From: Variovorax jilinensis | GTDB lineage: Bacteria > Pseudomonadota > Gammaproteobacteria > Burkholderiales > Burkholderiaceae_C | Length of the DNA stretch: 64,000 nt | Direction: 5' to 3' | Assembly (NCBI RefSeq): GCF_030316885.1 | Contig: NZ_JASZYQ010000002.1 | Location: 871,098-935,097, forward strand | Program-made: the position numbers and the translations under genes | Shown: positions 23,918 through 31,337 of the stretch, piece by piece | Layout of the letters: the number at the start of each line of letters is the position of its first letter | Numbering within the stretch: the stretch's first letter is position 1 | Notes under the pieces: model-generated | The model's input: the letters and a program-made list of their open reading frames with translations, nothing else | What the model was told of the DNA's origin: nothing | Database searches by the model: none

Positions 23918-24241
23918 ATGAACACATCGACTTCGATTGCCGCGCTCTGCGCGGCCTGCGTCTTCGGCGCCGGCTGCGACAGCCAGCCCGCGGTCGCGTA
24001 TGTCGCGCACGGCGCCGACTTCAGCGTGCTGGGCCTGACCGAGGAGGCCGCGGGCTGCGAACCGCCGGCCAGGCTCGGTTACCTCACGGGATGGGACGGC
24101 AAGACGGTGCGCGGCTGCTGGGTGCGCGACCGTGCCGAGATCCGCCTTCGCTTCGACGGCGGGCTGGACGACCGCCGCATTCCGGTCGGCGACTTCCACC
24201 GCACCGAGATCGCGCAGTACCGGCGTTCGGCGCTCGACTGA
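23918..24241 (+). CDS. Small exported cysteine-containing protein, uncharacterised
   Basis: The 107-residue protein has a hydrophobic N-terminus (SIAALCAACVFGAGC) that may be a signal peptide; the lipobox is not canonical because the -3 residue is glycine. The mature part contains GLTEEAAGCEPPARLGYLTGWDGKTVRGCWVRD, with two cysteines that could form a disulfide, and ends in IPVGDFHRTEI. GGGAGAGG just upstream supports the ATG at 23918. It follows the patatin gene by 100 bases. Function unknown. Confidence 0.68.
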   Translation: MNTSTSIAALCAACVFGAGCDSQPAVAYVAHGADFSVLGLTEEAAGCEPPARLGYLTGWDGKTVRGCWVRDRAEIRLRFDGGLDDRRIPVGDFHRTEIAQYRRSALD

Positions 24242-24254
24242 GCGGACCGCGCTC
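24239..24254. terminator. Short hairpin over two convergent stop codons
   Basis: TGAGCG, a short GACCG loop and CGCTCA form a six-base-pair stem that covers both stop codons of the converging genes. There is no U tract, so termination activity is uncertain. Confidence 0.3.
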
Positions 24255-25248
24255 AGCGCCGCGCGGCGCTCGTCAACGTGAGCTCGACGTCGAAGAACTC
24301 GCTGCTGCCGTCGTCGTTGTCGCTCACCAGGGCACCGCGCGCGCGCCGCGCCGTGGTCTGCCTGAGCGCGATCGACTCCACCTTGGTCTTGAGCACCATG
24401 CCGCGCTGCGTGAGCAGCCAGGCACTCTCGCGCAGGTCGAGCGGGGCCCTGTCCTTCAGCCTGGCCAGCGCGATGAGCCCCACATAGCTGCCCAGCACCG
24501 CGCCGTCGTCGATGGCGTTGTCGGCGCCCTCGACAGAGGCCGTGAACACCAGGCTGTCGATCTCGGGCCAGTAGTCGGCGCCCGAGAAGCCGGCCTCGCG
24601 GCCGCCGAGGCGCGGCAGGCTCGCCTCGTGCAGGTCGATGTGCTCGATGCGGTCGATGCTGCCGCCCATGTAGGCCATGAGGTCATCGACCGACACCCTG
24701 TACAGGATGTTGCGGACCGCGTTGCCGCGATTGAAGAACCAGGCGTCGCCGCGCGCGATCGCCAGCGCCTCGATGTTCACGAGCACGCCCGGCGCGAAGC
24801 CTGCGAGCCGGGCGAAGTCGCCGTACAGCGCCGCCATGTCGCGCGTGCGCGGCGCCGACCGGCCATCGGTGGCGACCAGCAGGCCGGTCTGGCGCGTGCC
24901 CCTCCTGCTGCCCGAGCCGAGGATCAGGTTCCACACGGCGCCTGCATGCGTGACCGTGGCCATGGCCTCGTAGTCGGGCTTCAGGTGCTTGGCGATGCGG
25001 CCGTCGGCCTGCACCGGGAAGCGCGCCAGGCGCGTGCGGCCGGAGATCGCGAACTTCGGGTCCAGCGTGAAGAGGTAGGCGGCGTCGTCGCCCACCACGA
25101 AATACCTGCCGCCGTGCCAGGTCATGCCGGAGCCCGACGAAAGCTCCGGCCGGACGACCGGTCCGGTGAGCCGGATCGACAGGTCGGCGGCCTGTGCGCT
25201 CCAGGCCGCGATCGCAAGCAGCAGCCCGGCCCAGAGACGCAGGTTCAT
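24253..25248 (-). CDS. Exported beta-propeller-like protein (DUF6929-like), uncharacterised
   Basis: The 331-residue protein has a signal peptide (LRLWAGLLLAIAAWSAQAAD). Its mature part has SSGSGMTWHGGRYFVVGDDAAYLFTLD, KPDYEAMATV, NIEALAIARGDAWFFNRGN and KVESIAL, a pattern of repeated strands seen in esterase-like or phytase-like propellers; I think of DUF6929 but cannot confirm it. The start at 25248 (MNLRLWAG) is chosen over an upstream in-frame ATG at 25371, which would put the PtxS-like operator inside the gene. It is divergent from the ABC operon and might share the operator. Confidence 0.75.
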   Translation of the reverse strand: MNLRLWAGLLLAIAAWSAQAADLSIRLTGPVVRPELSSGSGMTWHGGRYFVVGDDAAYLFTLDPKFAISGRTRLARFPVQADGRIAKHLKPDYEAMATVTHAGAVWNLILGSGSRRGTRQTGLLVATDGRSAPRTRDMAALYGDFARLAGFAPGVLVNIEALAIARGDAWFFNRGNAVRNILYRVSVDDLMAYMGGSIDRIEHIDLHEASLPRLGGREAGFSGADYWPEIDSLVFTASVEGADNAIDDGAVLGSYVGLIALARLKDRAPLDLRESAWLLTQRGMVLKTKVESIALRQTTARRARGALVSDNDDGSSEFFDVELTLTSAARR

Positions 25249-25341
25249 GGCGTGGGCCGGTCGGTTCGGTCGACCTGGATGACGGCGGACATGCCCCAGT
25301 GTAGGCAGCGAGGCTGGGATAGGGGAATCCCTAGGTGCGAC

Positions 25342-25355
25342 TGAAACCGGTTTCA
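25342..25355. promoter_or_regulatory. PtxS-type LacI-family operator
   Basis: TGAAACCGGTTTCA is a perfect 14-base palindrome with the central CG typical of LacI-family operators. It is identical to the sequence reported as the PtxS operator in Pseudomonas putida. It ends one base before the -10 box TATACT, so a bound repressor would block RNA polymerase. The matching LacI-family gene lies 6 kb downstream, at the end of the gene series this promoter starts. Confidence 0.9.
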
Positions 25356-25356
25356 A

Positions 25357-25362
25357 TATACT
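25357..25362 (+). promoter_or_regulatory. -10 box of the ABC transporter / kgu operon
   Basis: TATACT follows the operator by one base and lies 75 bases upstream of the first permease start. No good -35 is visible (GTGCGA at the expected place), suggesting a weak or activator-aided promoter. Confidence 0.55.
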
Positions 25363-25436
25363 CGCCTGCACCGCAACGGAGCGTTCCGCCTGCGCTGCGC
25401 ACCTTCATCGACCGCCCTCCGACTCTTCGTCTCCCA

Positions 25437-26108
25437 GTGAACTATCAATTCCAGTTCGACGCCGTCTTCGCGGCCTGGCCGCTGCTGCTCAAGGGCACCT
25501 GGATCACGATCCAGCTGTCGCTGGTGGCCATGCTGCTGGGCCTGCTGGTGTCGATCTTCTGCGCCTGGGGCAAGACCTCCGGGCCGGGGTGGCTGCGCTT
25601 CCTGGTCAATGCCTACATCGAGGTGATCCGCAACACGCCTTTCCTCGTGCAGCTGTTCTTCTTCTTCTTCGCGCTGCCCGCGATCGGGCTGCGCTGGTCG
25701 CCCTACACGGCGGCGCTCACCGCCATGGTGGTCAATCTCGGGGCCTACGCCGCCGAGATCGTGCGCGCCGGCATCGAATCGATCCCCAAGGGCCAGATCG
25801 AGGCGGGCAGGGCGCTCAACCTCAAGCCGTGGGAGATCTTCCGCTTCGTGATCCTCAAGCCCGCGCTCAAGGCCATCTATCCGGCCCTCACCAGCCAGTT
25901 CATCCTGCTGATGCTGAGCTCTGCCGTGGTGTCGGTGATCTCGGCCGACGACCTGACCTCGGTGGCCGCCAACCTGCAGTCGCAGACCTTCCGCAGCTTC
26001 GAGATCTACATCGTCGTGGCCGGCATCTATCTGCTGCTCTCGCTGAGCTTCTCGGCGCTGTTCAAGCTGATCTACCGGCACACCCTCAACTATCCGGATC
26101 GGCGCTGA
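25437..26108 (+). CDS. ABC transporter permease, polar-amino-acid (HisMQ) type
   Basis: The 223-residue protein has about five membrane helices and the HisM/HisQ-type opening (WPLLLKGTWITIQLSLVAMLLGLL). NTPFLVQLFFFFFALP and the EAA loop EIVRAGIESIPKGQIEAGRALNLKPWEIFRFVILKPALKAIYP contact the ATPase. The start is GTG at 25437 (VNYQFQFD); reading further upstream would run into the operator. It is the first gene behind that operator, followed after 6 bases by a second permease. The family usually moves amino acids; context here suggests a sugar acid. Confidence 0.9.
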   Translation: MNYQFQFDAVFAAWPLLLKGTWITIQLSLVAMLLGLLVSIFCAWGKTSGPGWLRFLVNAYIEVIRNTPFLVQLFFFFFALPAIGLRWSPYTAALTAMVVNLGAYAAEIVRAGIESIPKGQIEAGRALNLKPWEIFRFVILKPALKAIYPALTSQFILLMLSSAVVSVISADDLTSVAANLQSQTFRSFEIYIVVAGIYLLLSLSFSALFKLIYRHTLNYPDRR

Positions 26109-26114
26109 CACCCC

Positions 26115-26768
26115 ATGCGTACCTTCGGCTTTCCCGAATTCCTGTTCATCCTCGAGGCCGCGCAGTGGACGCTCGCGCTGTCGGCGATCGCCTTCGTCGG
26201 TGGCTCGGTCCTGGGACTCGTCATCGCACTTGCGCGCACATCCGAGAACCGCATCGCGCGCGCGCTGTCGACCGGCTTCATCCAGGTCTTCCAGGGTACG
26301 CCGCTGCTGCTGCAGCTGTTCCTGATCTTCTTCGGCGCGCCCGTGCTCGGGCTCGACATCAATCCGTGGATCGCCGCCGGCGTGGCCCTGGTGCTCAACA
26401 GCGCGGCCTTCCTCGGCGAGATCTGGCGCGGCTGCATCGATGCCGTGCCGCGCGGCCAGTGGGAGGCCGCGCAGGCGCTCAACCTCGGCTACGGCTCGCG
26501 CATGCGCGACGTGGTCCTGCCGCAGGCCTTCAAGATCGCGCTGCCACCCACGGTGGGCTACCTCGTGCAGATCATCAAGGGCACCTCGCTCGCGGCCATC
26601 ATCGGCTTCACCGAGATCACGCGCGCGGGCCAGATCATCAACAACGCCACCTTCCAGCCGCTGTACGTGTTCACGACCGTGGCGGCGCTCTACTTCATCA
26701 TCTGCTGGCCGCTCTCGCTGCTGGCTGCGCGCATGGAGCGCAACCGTGCACGTGCACTCACCCGCTGA
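26115..26768 (+). CDS. ABC transporter permease, second subunit of the same importer
   Basis: The 217-residue protein is a paralogue of the preceding permease, with about five helices, QGTPLLLQLFLIFFGAP, and the EAA loop GEIWRGCIDAVPRGQWEAAQALNLGYGSRMRDVVLPQAFKIALPP. The two should form the heterodimeric membrane channel. It sits between the first permease (6-base gap) and the binding protein (28-base gap) and is surely co-transcribed with both. Confidence 0.92.
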   Translation: MRTFGFPEFLFILEAAQWTLALSAIAFVGGSVLGLVIALARTSENRIARALSTGFIQVFQGTPLLLQLFLIFFGAPVLGLDINPWIAAGVALVLNSAAFLGEIWRGCIDAVPRGQWEAAQALNLGYGSRMRDVVLPQAFKIALPPTVGYLVQIIKGTSLAAIIGFTEITRAGQIINNATFQPLYVFTTVAALYFIICWPLSLLAARMERNRARALTR

Positions 26769-26796
26769 ACCGCTTTCAAACCAGGAGACCTTCGAC

Positions 26797-27594
26797 ATGA
26801 TCCGTTCCACCACCCGCCGCGCTGCCGTCGCCGCCCTCGGCCTGGGCGCTGCCCTGACCGTCTTCGCTCCCTTCGCATCGGCCCAGACCGTGGCCGACAT
26901 CAAGAAGAAGGGCGAGATCACCATCGGCATGCTGGTCGACTTCCCGCCCTACGGGACCACCGATGCCAAGAACCAGCCCGACGGCTACGACGCCGACGTC
27001 GCCAAGCTGCTGGCCAAGGACTGGGGCGTGAAGGCCAACATCGTGCCGGTCACGGGCCCGAACCGCATTCCCTTCCTGCTGACCAACAAGGTCGACCTGC
27101 TGGTGGCCTCGCTGGCGATCACGCCCGAGCGCGCCAAGCAGGTTCAGTTCTCGCAGCCCTACGCGGCGGCCACGATCGTGCTCTACGGCAAGACCGGTAC
27201 GCCGATCAAGAGCGCGGCCGACCTGAAGGGCCTGCGCGTCGGCGTGGCGCGCGCCAGCACCCAGGACGTGGCCGTGACCAAGGCTGCGCCCGAAGGCACC
27301 GAGATCCGCCGCTTCGACGACGATGCCTCGGCCATGCAGGCGCTGATGTCGGGCCAGGTCGACGCGATCGGCGCATCGACAACGGTCGCGGCCCAGATCG
27401 CCAAGCGCGTGCCGCCGAACACCTTCGAGAACAAGTTCAACCTGGTGCAGCAGAACATGGGCATCGCGATGCGTCCAGGCCAGGAAGAGCTGACCAAGGC
27501 CGTCAACGACTTCGTGGCCAAGAACACGGCCAATGGCGAGCTCAACAAGCTCTATCAGAAGTGGCTGTCGACCGACCTGCCGAAGATGAACTGA
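26797..27594 (+). CDS. Periplasmic solute-binding protein of the PAAT family, ligand probably not an amino acid
   Basis: The 265-residue precursor has a signal peptide cut near FASAQ and two SBP lobes (GEITIGMLVDFPPYG; DLKGLRVGVARASTQD). Arg112 in SLAITPER matches the arginine that binds the ligand carboxylate in LAO- and glutamine-binding proteins. Where those have an aspartate that binds the alpha-amino group (DAALQD, DAVLHD), this protein has Ser194 in DAIGAS. That fits a carboxylate ligand without an amino group. AGGAGA at 26783 supports the start. Inferred ligand: 2-ketogluconate or a relative. Confidence 0.9.
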   Translation: MIRSTTRRAAVAALGLGAALTVFAPFASAQTVADIKKKGEITIGMLVDFPPYGTTDAKNQPDGYDADVAKLLAKDWGVKANIVPVTGPNRIPFLLTNKVDLLVASLAITPERAKQVQFSQPYAAATIVLYGKTGTPIKSAADLKGLRVGVARASTQDVAVTKAAPEGTEIRRFDDDASAMQALMSGQVDAIGASTTVAAQIAKRVPPNTFENKFNLVQQNMGIAMRPGQEELTKAVNDFVAKNTANGELNKLYQKWLSTDLPKMN

Positions 27595-27612
27595 CCCCGG
27601 AGATTCGCTGAC

Positions 27613-27700
27613 CCCCAGGTTGGCTCACTTCGTGTAGCCGCCCACCCCCTCTCCGGGGGGCAACACCAGCGGCCCGGCGAAGCCGGTTCCGCGGGGTTCC
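27613..27700. repeat. Intergenic repeat, copy 1 of a near-identical pair
   Basis: From CCCAGGTTGGCTCACTTCG to GCGGGGTTCC this stretch matches the one at 28534 almost base for base, including a CCCCCT...GGGGGG hairpin core and AGCGGCCCGGC. The two copies flank the ABC ATPase gene in direct orientation. It is a dispersed REP-like element of the same family as 1661 and 33933. Confidence 0.85.
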
Positions 27701-27745
27701 GCGAATGGGCTTCGGTGCCCTCGCCTCGAATGCCCCAGCCGTTGA

Positions 27746-28528
27746 ATGATGGACATTGAAATGACAGACCCGACCGATCAGCCGATCATCCGCCTCGAGG
27801 CGGTGAACAAGTGGTACGGCACCTTCCAGGTGCTGACCGACATCGACCTGTCGGTGCGTGCGGGCGAGCGCATCGTGATCTGCGGGCCCTCGGGCTCGGG
27901 CAAGTCGACGTTGATCCGCTGCATCAACCGGCTCGAGACGGTGCAGCAGGGCCGCATCGTGGTCGATGGCATCGAGCTCACGGCCGGCGGCAAGAACGTC
28001 GATGCGGTGCGTGCCGAGGTCGGCATGGTGTTCCAGCAGTTCAACCTGTTCCCGCACCTCACGATCCTGCAGAACTGCACGCTGGCGCCGATGCGCTCGC
28101 GCGGCATGTCGAAGGCGCAGGCGGAGGAGGTGGCGATGAAGTACCTCACGCGGGTGCGCATTCCCGAGCAGGCGCACAAGTACCCGAGCCAGCTTTCGGG
28201 CGGCCAGCAGCAGCGTGTCGCGATCGCGCGCGCGCTGTGCATGGCGCCCAAGATCATGCTGTTCGACGAGCCCACATCGGCGCTCGATCCCGAGATGGTC
28301 AAGGAAGTGCTCGACACCATGATCGGCCTGGCCGAGGACGGCATGACGATGCTGTGCGTCACGCACGAGATGGGCTTCGCGCGCAGCGTCGCCGACCGCG
28401 TGATCTTCATGGCCGACGGCCGGATCGTCGAGCAGGCGCCGCCGGCCGAGTTCTTCGGCAACCCGAAGCACGAGAAGACGCGCCAGTTCCTGGGCCAGAT
28501 CCTGAGTTCCCATCAGGCGAGCTCATGA
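27746..28528 (+). CDS. ABC transporter ATPase, polar-amino-acid (GlnQ/HisP) type
   Basis: The 260-residue ATPase shows Walker [11 protein letters not shown]-loop [12 protein letters not shown], signature [15 protein letters not shown], Walker [13 protein letters not shown] and H-loop VTHEMGFA, so it should be fully active. Tandem ATGs at 27746 and 27749 are equally possible starts. It completes the permease-permease-binding protein set upstream, but repeat elements separate it from its neighbours on both sides. Confidence 0.94.
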   Translation: MMDIEMTDPTDQPIIRLEAVNKWYGTFQVLTDIDLSVRAGERIVICGPSGSGKSTLIRCINRLETVQQGRIVVDGIELTAGGKNVDAVRAEVGMVFQQFNLFPHLTILQNCTLAPMRSRGMSKAQAEEVAMKYLTRVRIPEQAHKYPSQLSGGQQQRVAIARALCMAPKIMLFDEPTSALDPEMVKEVLDTMIGLAEDGMTMLCVTHEMGFARSVADRVIFMADGRIVEQAPPAEFFGNPKHEKTRQFLGQILSSHQASS

Positions 28529-28533
28529 CTCAC

Positions 28534-28620
28534 GCCCAGGTTGGCTCGCTTCGCGTAGCCGCCCACCCCCTCGCCGGGGGCCATGCCAGCGGCCCGGCAA
28601 AGCCGGTTCCGCGGCATTCC
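28534..28620. repeat. Intergenic repeat, copy 2 of the pair
   Basis: This copy begins CCCAGGTTGGCTCGCTTCG and ends GCGGCATTCC, differing from the copy at 27613 by scattered substitutions. It lies between the ABC ATPase and the kguE-like gene. A hairpin in the mRNA could set different expression levels for transporter and enzymes. Confidence 0.85.
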
Positions 28621-28646
28621 CCGAGCAGGCAGATCCTGCGATCCCT

Positions 28647-29381
28647 ATGACATCCGTGTTGATCTCCCTTTCGTCCTTCGGCGCCGCCGAGACCGGCCGC
28701 CACGGCCAGCTCTGGTGCGCGCAGCTTGCGCGTGCCGCGGGCGCCGACAGCGTCGAGGTGCGCGGCGAACTGCTGCGCGACGCCGCCACCGAGCTGCCGC
28801 CGATGGCCGGCCTGGCCTCGGTCTACTCGAGCCCCGAGGGCCTCTGGGCCGAGGGCGGCTGGCTCGACAGCGCGGCGCTCAAGCGCGGCATCGCGGCTGC
28901 CACCACGCTCGGCGCCCAGCGGCTCAAGATGTCGATCGGCGCCTTCGGCCCGGGCTCCCATGGCTCGCTGTGGGGCCTCAAGGTGCAGCTGGCCGAGACC
29001 CGCGTCGAGCTCGTGATCGAGAACGACCAGACGGTCGCGGCCGGCTCGCTGCCTGCGATGCTGGCCTTCTTCGACGCCGCCGACCGCGCCGGCCTCGACC
29101 TCGGCATGACCTTCGACATGGGCAACTGGCACTGGCTCGGCGAATGCCCGCTGCGGGCCGCCGAGGCACTGGCCCGGCGCGTGCGCTACGTGCATTGCAA
29201 GGGCGTGCAGCGGCTGCCGGCCAAGTGGGTCGCGGTGCCGCTGGCCGATTCGGTCGCGCCCTGGCGCGCCGTGCTTCGGGCGCTGCCGGGCGACGTGCCG
29301 CGCGCCATCGAATACCCGCTGGTCGGCGACGACCTGATGGCAGTCACGCGCGACCAGGTCGCGCTCCTTCGGAGCCTGTGA
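28647..29381 (+). CDS. kguE: Sugar phosphate isomerase/epimerase-like protein, KguE-like
   Basis: The 244-residue protein is an AP-endonuclease-family (xylose isomerase-like) TIM barrel, with GADSVEVRGELL, LKMSIGAFG, LVIENDQT, TFDMGNWHW and YVHCKGV. Glu, Asp and His residues at strand ends could bind a metal. In Pseudomonas the kguE gene heads the 2-ketogluconate operon, but its exact reaction is not settled. The symbol rests on family plus gene order. Its stop overlaps the kinase start (ATGA). Confidence 0.78.
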   Translation: MTSVLISLSSFGAAETGRHGQLWCAQLARAAGADSVEVRGELLRDAATELPPMAGLASVYSSPEGLWAEGGWLDSAALKRGIAAATTLGAQRLKMSIGAFGPGSHGSLWGLKVQLAETRVELVIENDQTVAAGSLPAMLAFFDAADRAGLDLGMTFDMGNWHWLGECPLRAAEALARRVRYVHCKGVQRLPAKWVAVPLADSVAPWRAVLRALPGDVPRAIEYPLVGDDLMAVTRDQVALLRSL

Positions 29382-30340
29382 TGAGCACGATTCCTGCCGT
29401 GGCCTTCGACGTCGCGCTGTTCGGCGAGGCCATGCTGCTGCTGGTCGCCGACCGACCCGGCCCGATCGAGAACGCCACGGCCTTCCACAAGCGCACCGCT
29501 GGCGCCGAGACCAACGTGGCGATCGGCCTGGCGCGCCTGGGCCTGAAGGTGGGATGGGCCAGCCGGCTCGGCACCGACTCGATGGGCCGCGCGCTGCTGG
29601 CCGCCATGCAGGGCGAGGGCATCGATTGCTCGCACGTGATCTGCGATGCCAGCCAGCGCACCGGCTTCCAGTTCAAGGGCCGCGTCACCGACGGCAGCGA
29701 TCCGCCGGTGGAATACCACCGCAAGGGCTCGGCCGCGAGCCGCATGGGGCCGGCCGACGTCGACGAGGCCTGGCTCGCATCCGCGCGCCATCTGCACGCC
29801 ACGGGCGTGTTCGCGGCCATCTCCGACACCAGCCTGCCGGCGGCACTGCGGACGATGGAAGTCATGCGCGCAGCCGGCCGCACGATCTCGTTCGACCCCA
29901 ACCTGCGGCCCACGCTGTGGTCCTCGCCCGAAGCCATGCGCCACTGGATCAACGAACTGGCCGCACGCGCCGACTGGGTGCTGCCGGGCATGGAGGAGGG
30001 CGTCTTCCTCACGGCCCAGGACACGCCCGAAGGCGTGGCGCGCTTCTACCGCGAGCGCGGCGCGAAGCTCGTGGTCGTGAAGCTCGGCGCCGAGGGTGCC
30101 TATTACGACAGCGATGTCGAGGGCACCGGTCGCGTGGCCGGCTTTCCGGTCGAGGAGATCGTCGACACCGTGGGCGCCGGCGACGGCTTCGCGGCCGGCG
30201 TCGTGAGCGCGCTGCTCGAAGGCCGGTCGGTGCCCGACGCGGTGCGACGCGGTGCCTGGATCGGCGCGCGCGCCGTGCAGGTGCTCGGCGACACCGAGGG
30301 CCTTCCGACCCGCGCCCAGCTCGAGGAGGCCCGGCTGTGA
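29381..30340 (+). CDS. kguK: PfkB-family sugar kinase, probable 2-ketogluconate kinase
   Basis: The 319-residue kinase shows the PfkB opening VALFGEAMLLLV, TAGAETNVAIGLARLG, EYHRKGSAASRM and the signature DTVGAGDGFAAGVVSALLEG with its catalytic aspartate. It should phosphorylate 2-ketogluconate to 2-keto-6-phosphogluconate in the cytoplasm. From sequence alone a 2-keto-3-deoxygluconate kinase is equally likely; the neighbouring kguE-, kguD- and ptxS-like genes tip the call. It overlaps both neighbours by four bases or less. Confidence 0.82.
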   Translation: MSTIPAVAFDVALFGEAMLLLVADRPGPIENATAFHKRTAGAETNVAIGLARLGLKVGWASRLGTDSMGRALLAAMQGEGIDCSHVICDASQRTGFQFKGRVTDGSDPPVEYHRKGSAASRMGPADVDEAWLASARHLHATGVFAAISDTSLPAALRTMEVMRAAGRTISFDPNLRPTLWSSPEAMRHWINELAARADWVLPGMEEGVFLTAQDTPEGVARFYRERGAKLVVVKLGAEGAYYDSDVEGTGRVAGFPVEEIVDTVGAGDGFAAGVVSALLEGRSVPDAVRRGAWIGARAVQVLGDTEGLPTRAQLEEARL

Positions 30341-31323
30341 CACGCAAGAACATCCTGGTCTTCCGCGAGCTGCCCGACGACCAGCTGGCGCGGCTGCAGG
30401 CCGCGCACGAAGTCACGGTCGCCAACCCGCGCGTGGCGGCCCAGCGCGGCGCCTTCGACGCGGCGCTCGGCGACGTGCAGGGACTGATCGGCTCGAGCTT
30501 TCCGGTCGACGAGGGGCTGCTCGCGCGCGCGCCCAGGCTCGAGGTGGTCTCCAGCGTCTCGGTCGGCGTCGACAACTACGCGCTGGCCGCGCTGCACGCG
30601 CGCGGCATCGTGCTGTGCCACACGCCCGGCGTGCTCGACGAGACCGTGGCCGACACCGTCTTCGCGCTGCTGATGGCGACCAGCCGCCGCGTGGTCGAGC
30701 TCTCGAACCTCGTGCGCGAAGGCCGCTGGACGAAGAACATCGACGAGGCGCTGTTCGGCGCCGACGTGCACGGCAAGACGCTGGGCCTGCTGGGCTTCGG
30801 CCGCATCGGCCAGGCGATCGCACGTCGCGCGTCGCTGGGCTTCGGCATGCCGGTGCTCTACCACGCGCGACGCGCGGTCGACCTTGCCGCCCAGGCGCCC
30901 GAACTGCAGGGCCGCGCGGCGCACGTGCCGCTGGCCGGACTGCTCGCGCGGTCCGATTTCGTGGTCGCCATGCTGCCGCTCTCGGACAGCACGCGCGGCA
31001 TGATCGATGCGCCCTTCTTCGCCGGCATGAAGCCCGGCGCGATCTTCATCAACGGCGGCCGCGGTGCCACGGTGCAGGAAGACGCACTGCTGGCCGCACT
31101 CGACAGCGGCAGCCTGCGCGCCGCCGGCCTCGACGTCTTCGCGACCGAACCGCTGCCGGCCGATGCGCCGCTGCGCACGCACCCGCGCGTGACGCCGCTG
31201 CCGCACATCGGGTCGGCCACGCACGAGACCCGGCACGCCATGGCCGAGCTCGCGACCACCAACCTGCTGCAGGCCCTGGCCGGCGAACGGCCCGCGGCCG
31301 TCTACGACACCGCCTCGGCTTGA
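30337..31323 (+). CDS. kguD: 2-hydroxyacid dehydrogenase, probable 2-keto-6-phosphogluconate reductase
   Basis: The 328-residue NAD(P)-dependent D-isomer 2-hydroxyacid dehydrogenase has the nucleotide fold LGLLGFGRIGQAIARRA and catalytic residues in INGGRGATVQED (Arg), VFATEPLP (Glu) and PLPHIGSATHET (His). It should reduce 2-keto-6-phosphogluconate to 6-phosphogluconate, which enters the Entner-Doudoroff or pentose phosphate routes. A GhrB-like glyoxylate/2-ketoaldonate reductase is the alternative. The GTG start overlaps the kinase stop (GTGA). Confidence 0.85.
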   Translation: MTRKNILVFRELPDDQLARLQAAHEVTVANPRVAAQRGAFDAALGDVQGLIGSSFPVDEGLLARAPRLEVVSSVSVGVDNYALAALHARGIVLCHTPGVLDETVADTVFALLMATSRRVVELSNLVREGRWTKNIDEALFGADVHGKTLGLLGFGRIGQAIARRASLGFGMPVLYHARRAVDLAAQAPELQGRAAHVPLAGLLARSDFVVAMLPLSDSTRGMIDAPFFAGMKPGAIFINGGRGATVQEDALLAALDSGSLRAAGLDVFATEPLPADAPLRTHPRVTPLPHIGSATHETRHAMAELATTNLLQALAGERPAAVYDTASA

Positions 31324-31337
31324 ACGCGCGAACCCCG

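Noticed and set aside
27613..28620. Composite transposon carrying the ABC ATPase gene
   Set aside because: The flanking repeats are short, direct and GC-rich, without transposase or target-site duplications, and the gene matches its neighbours in codon use.
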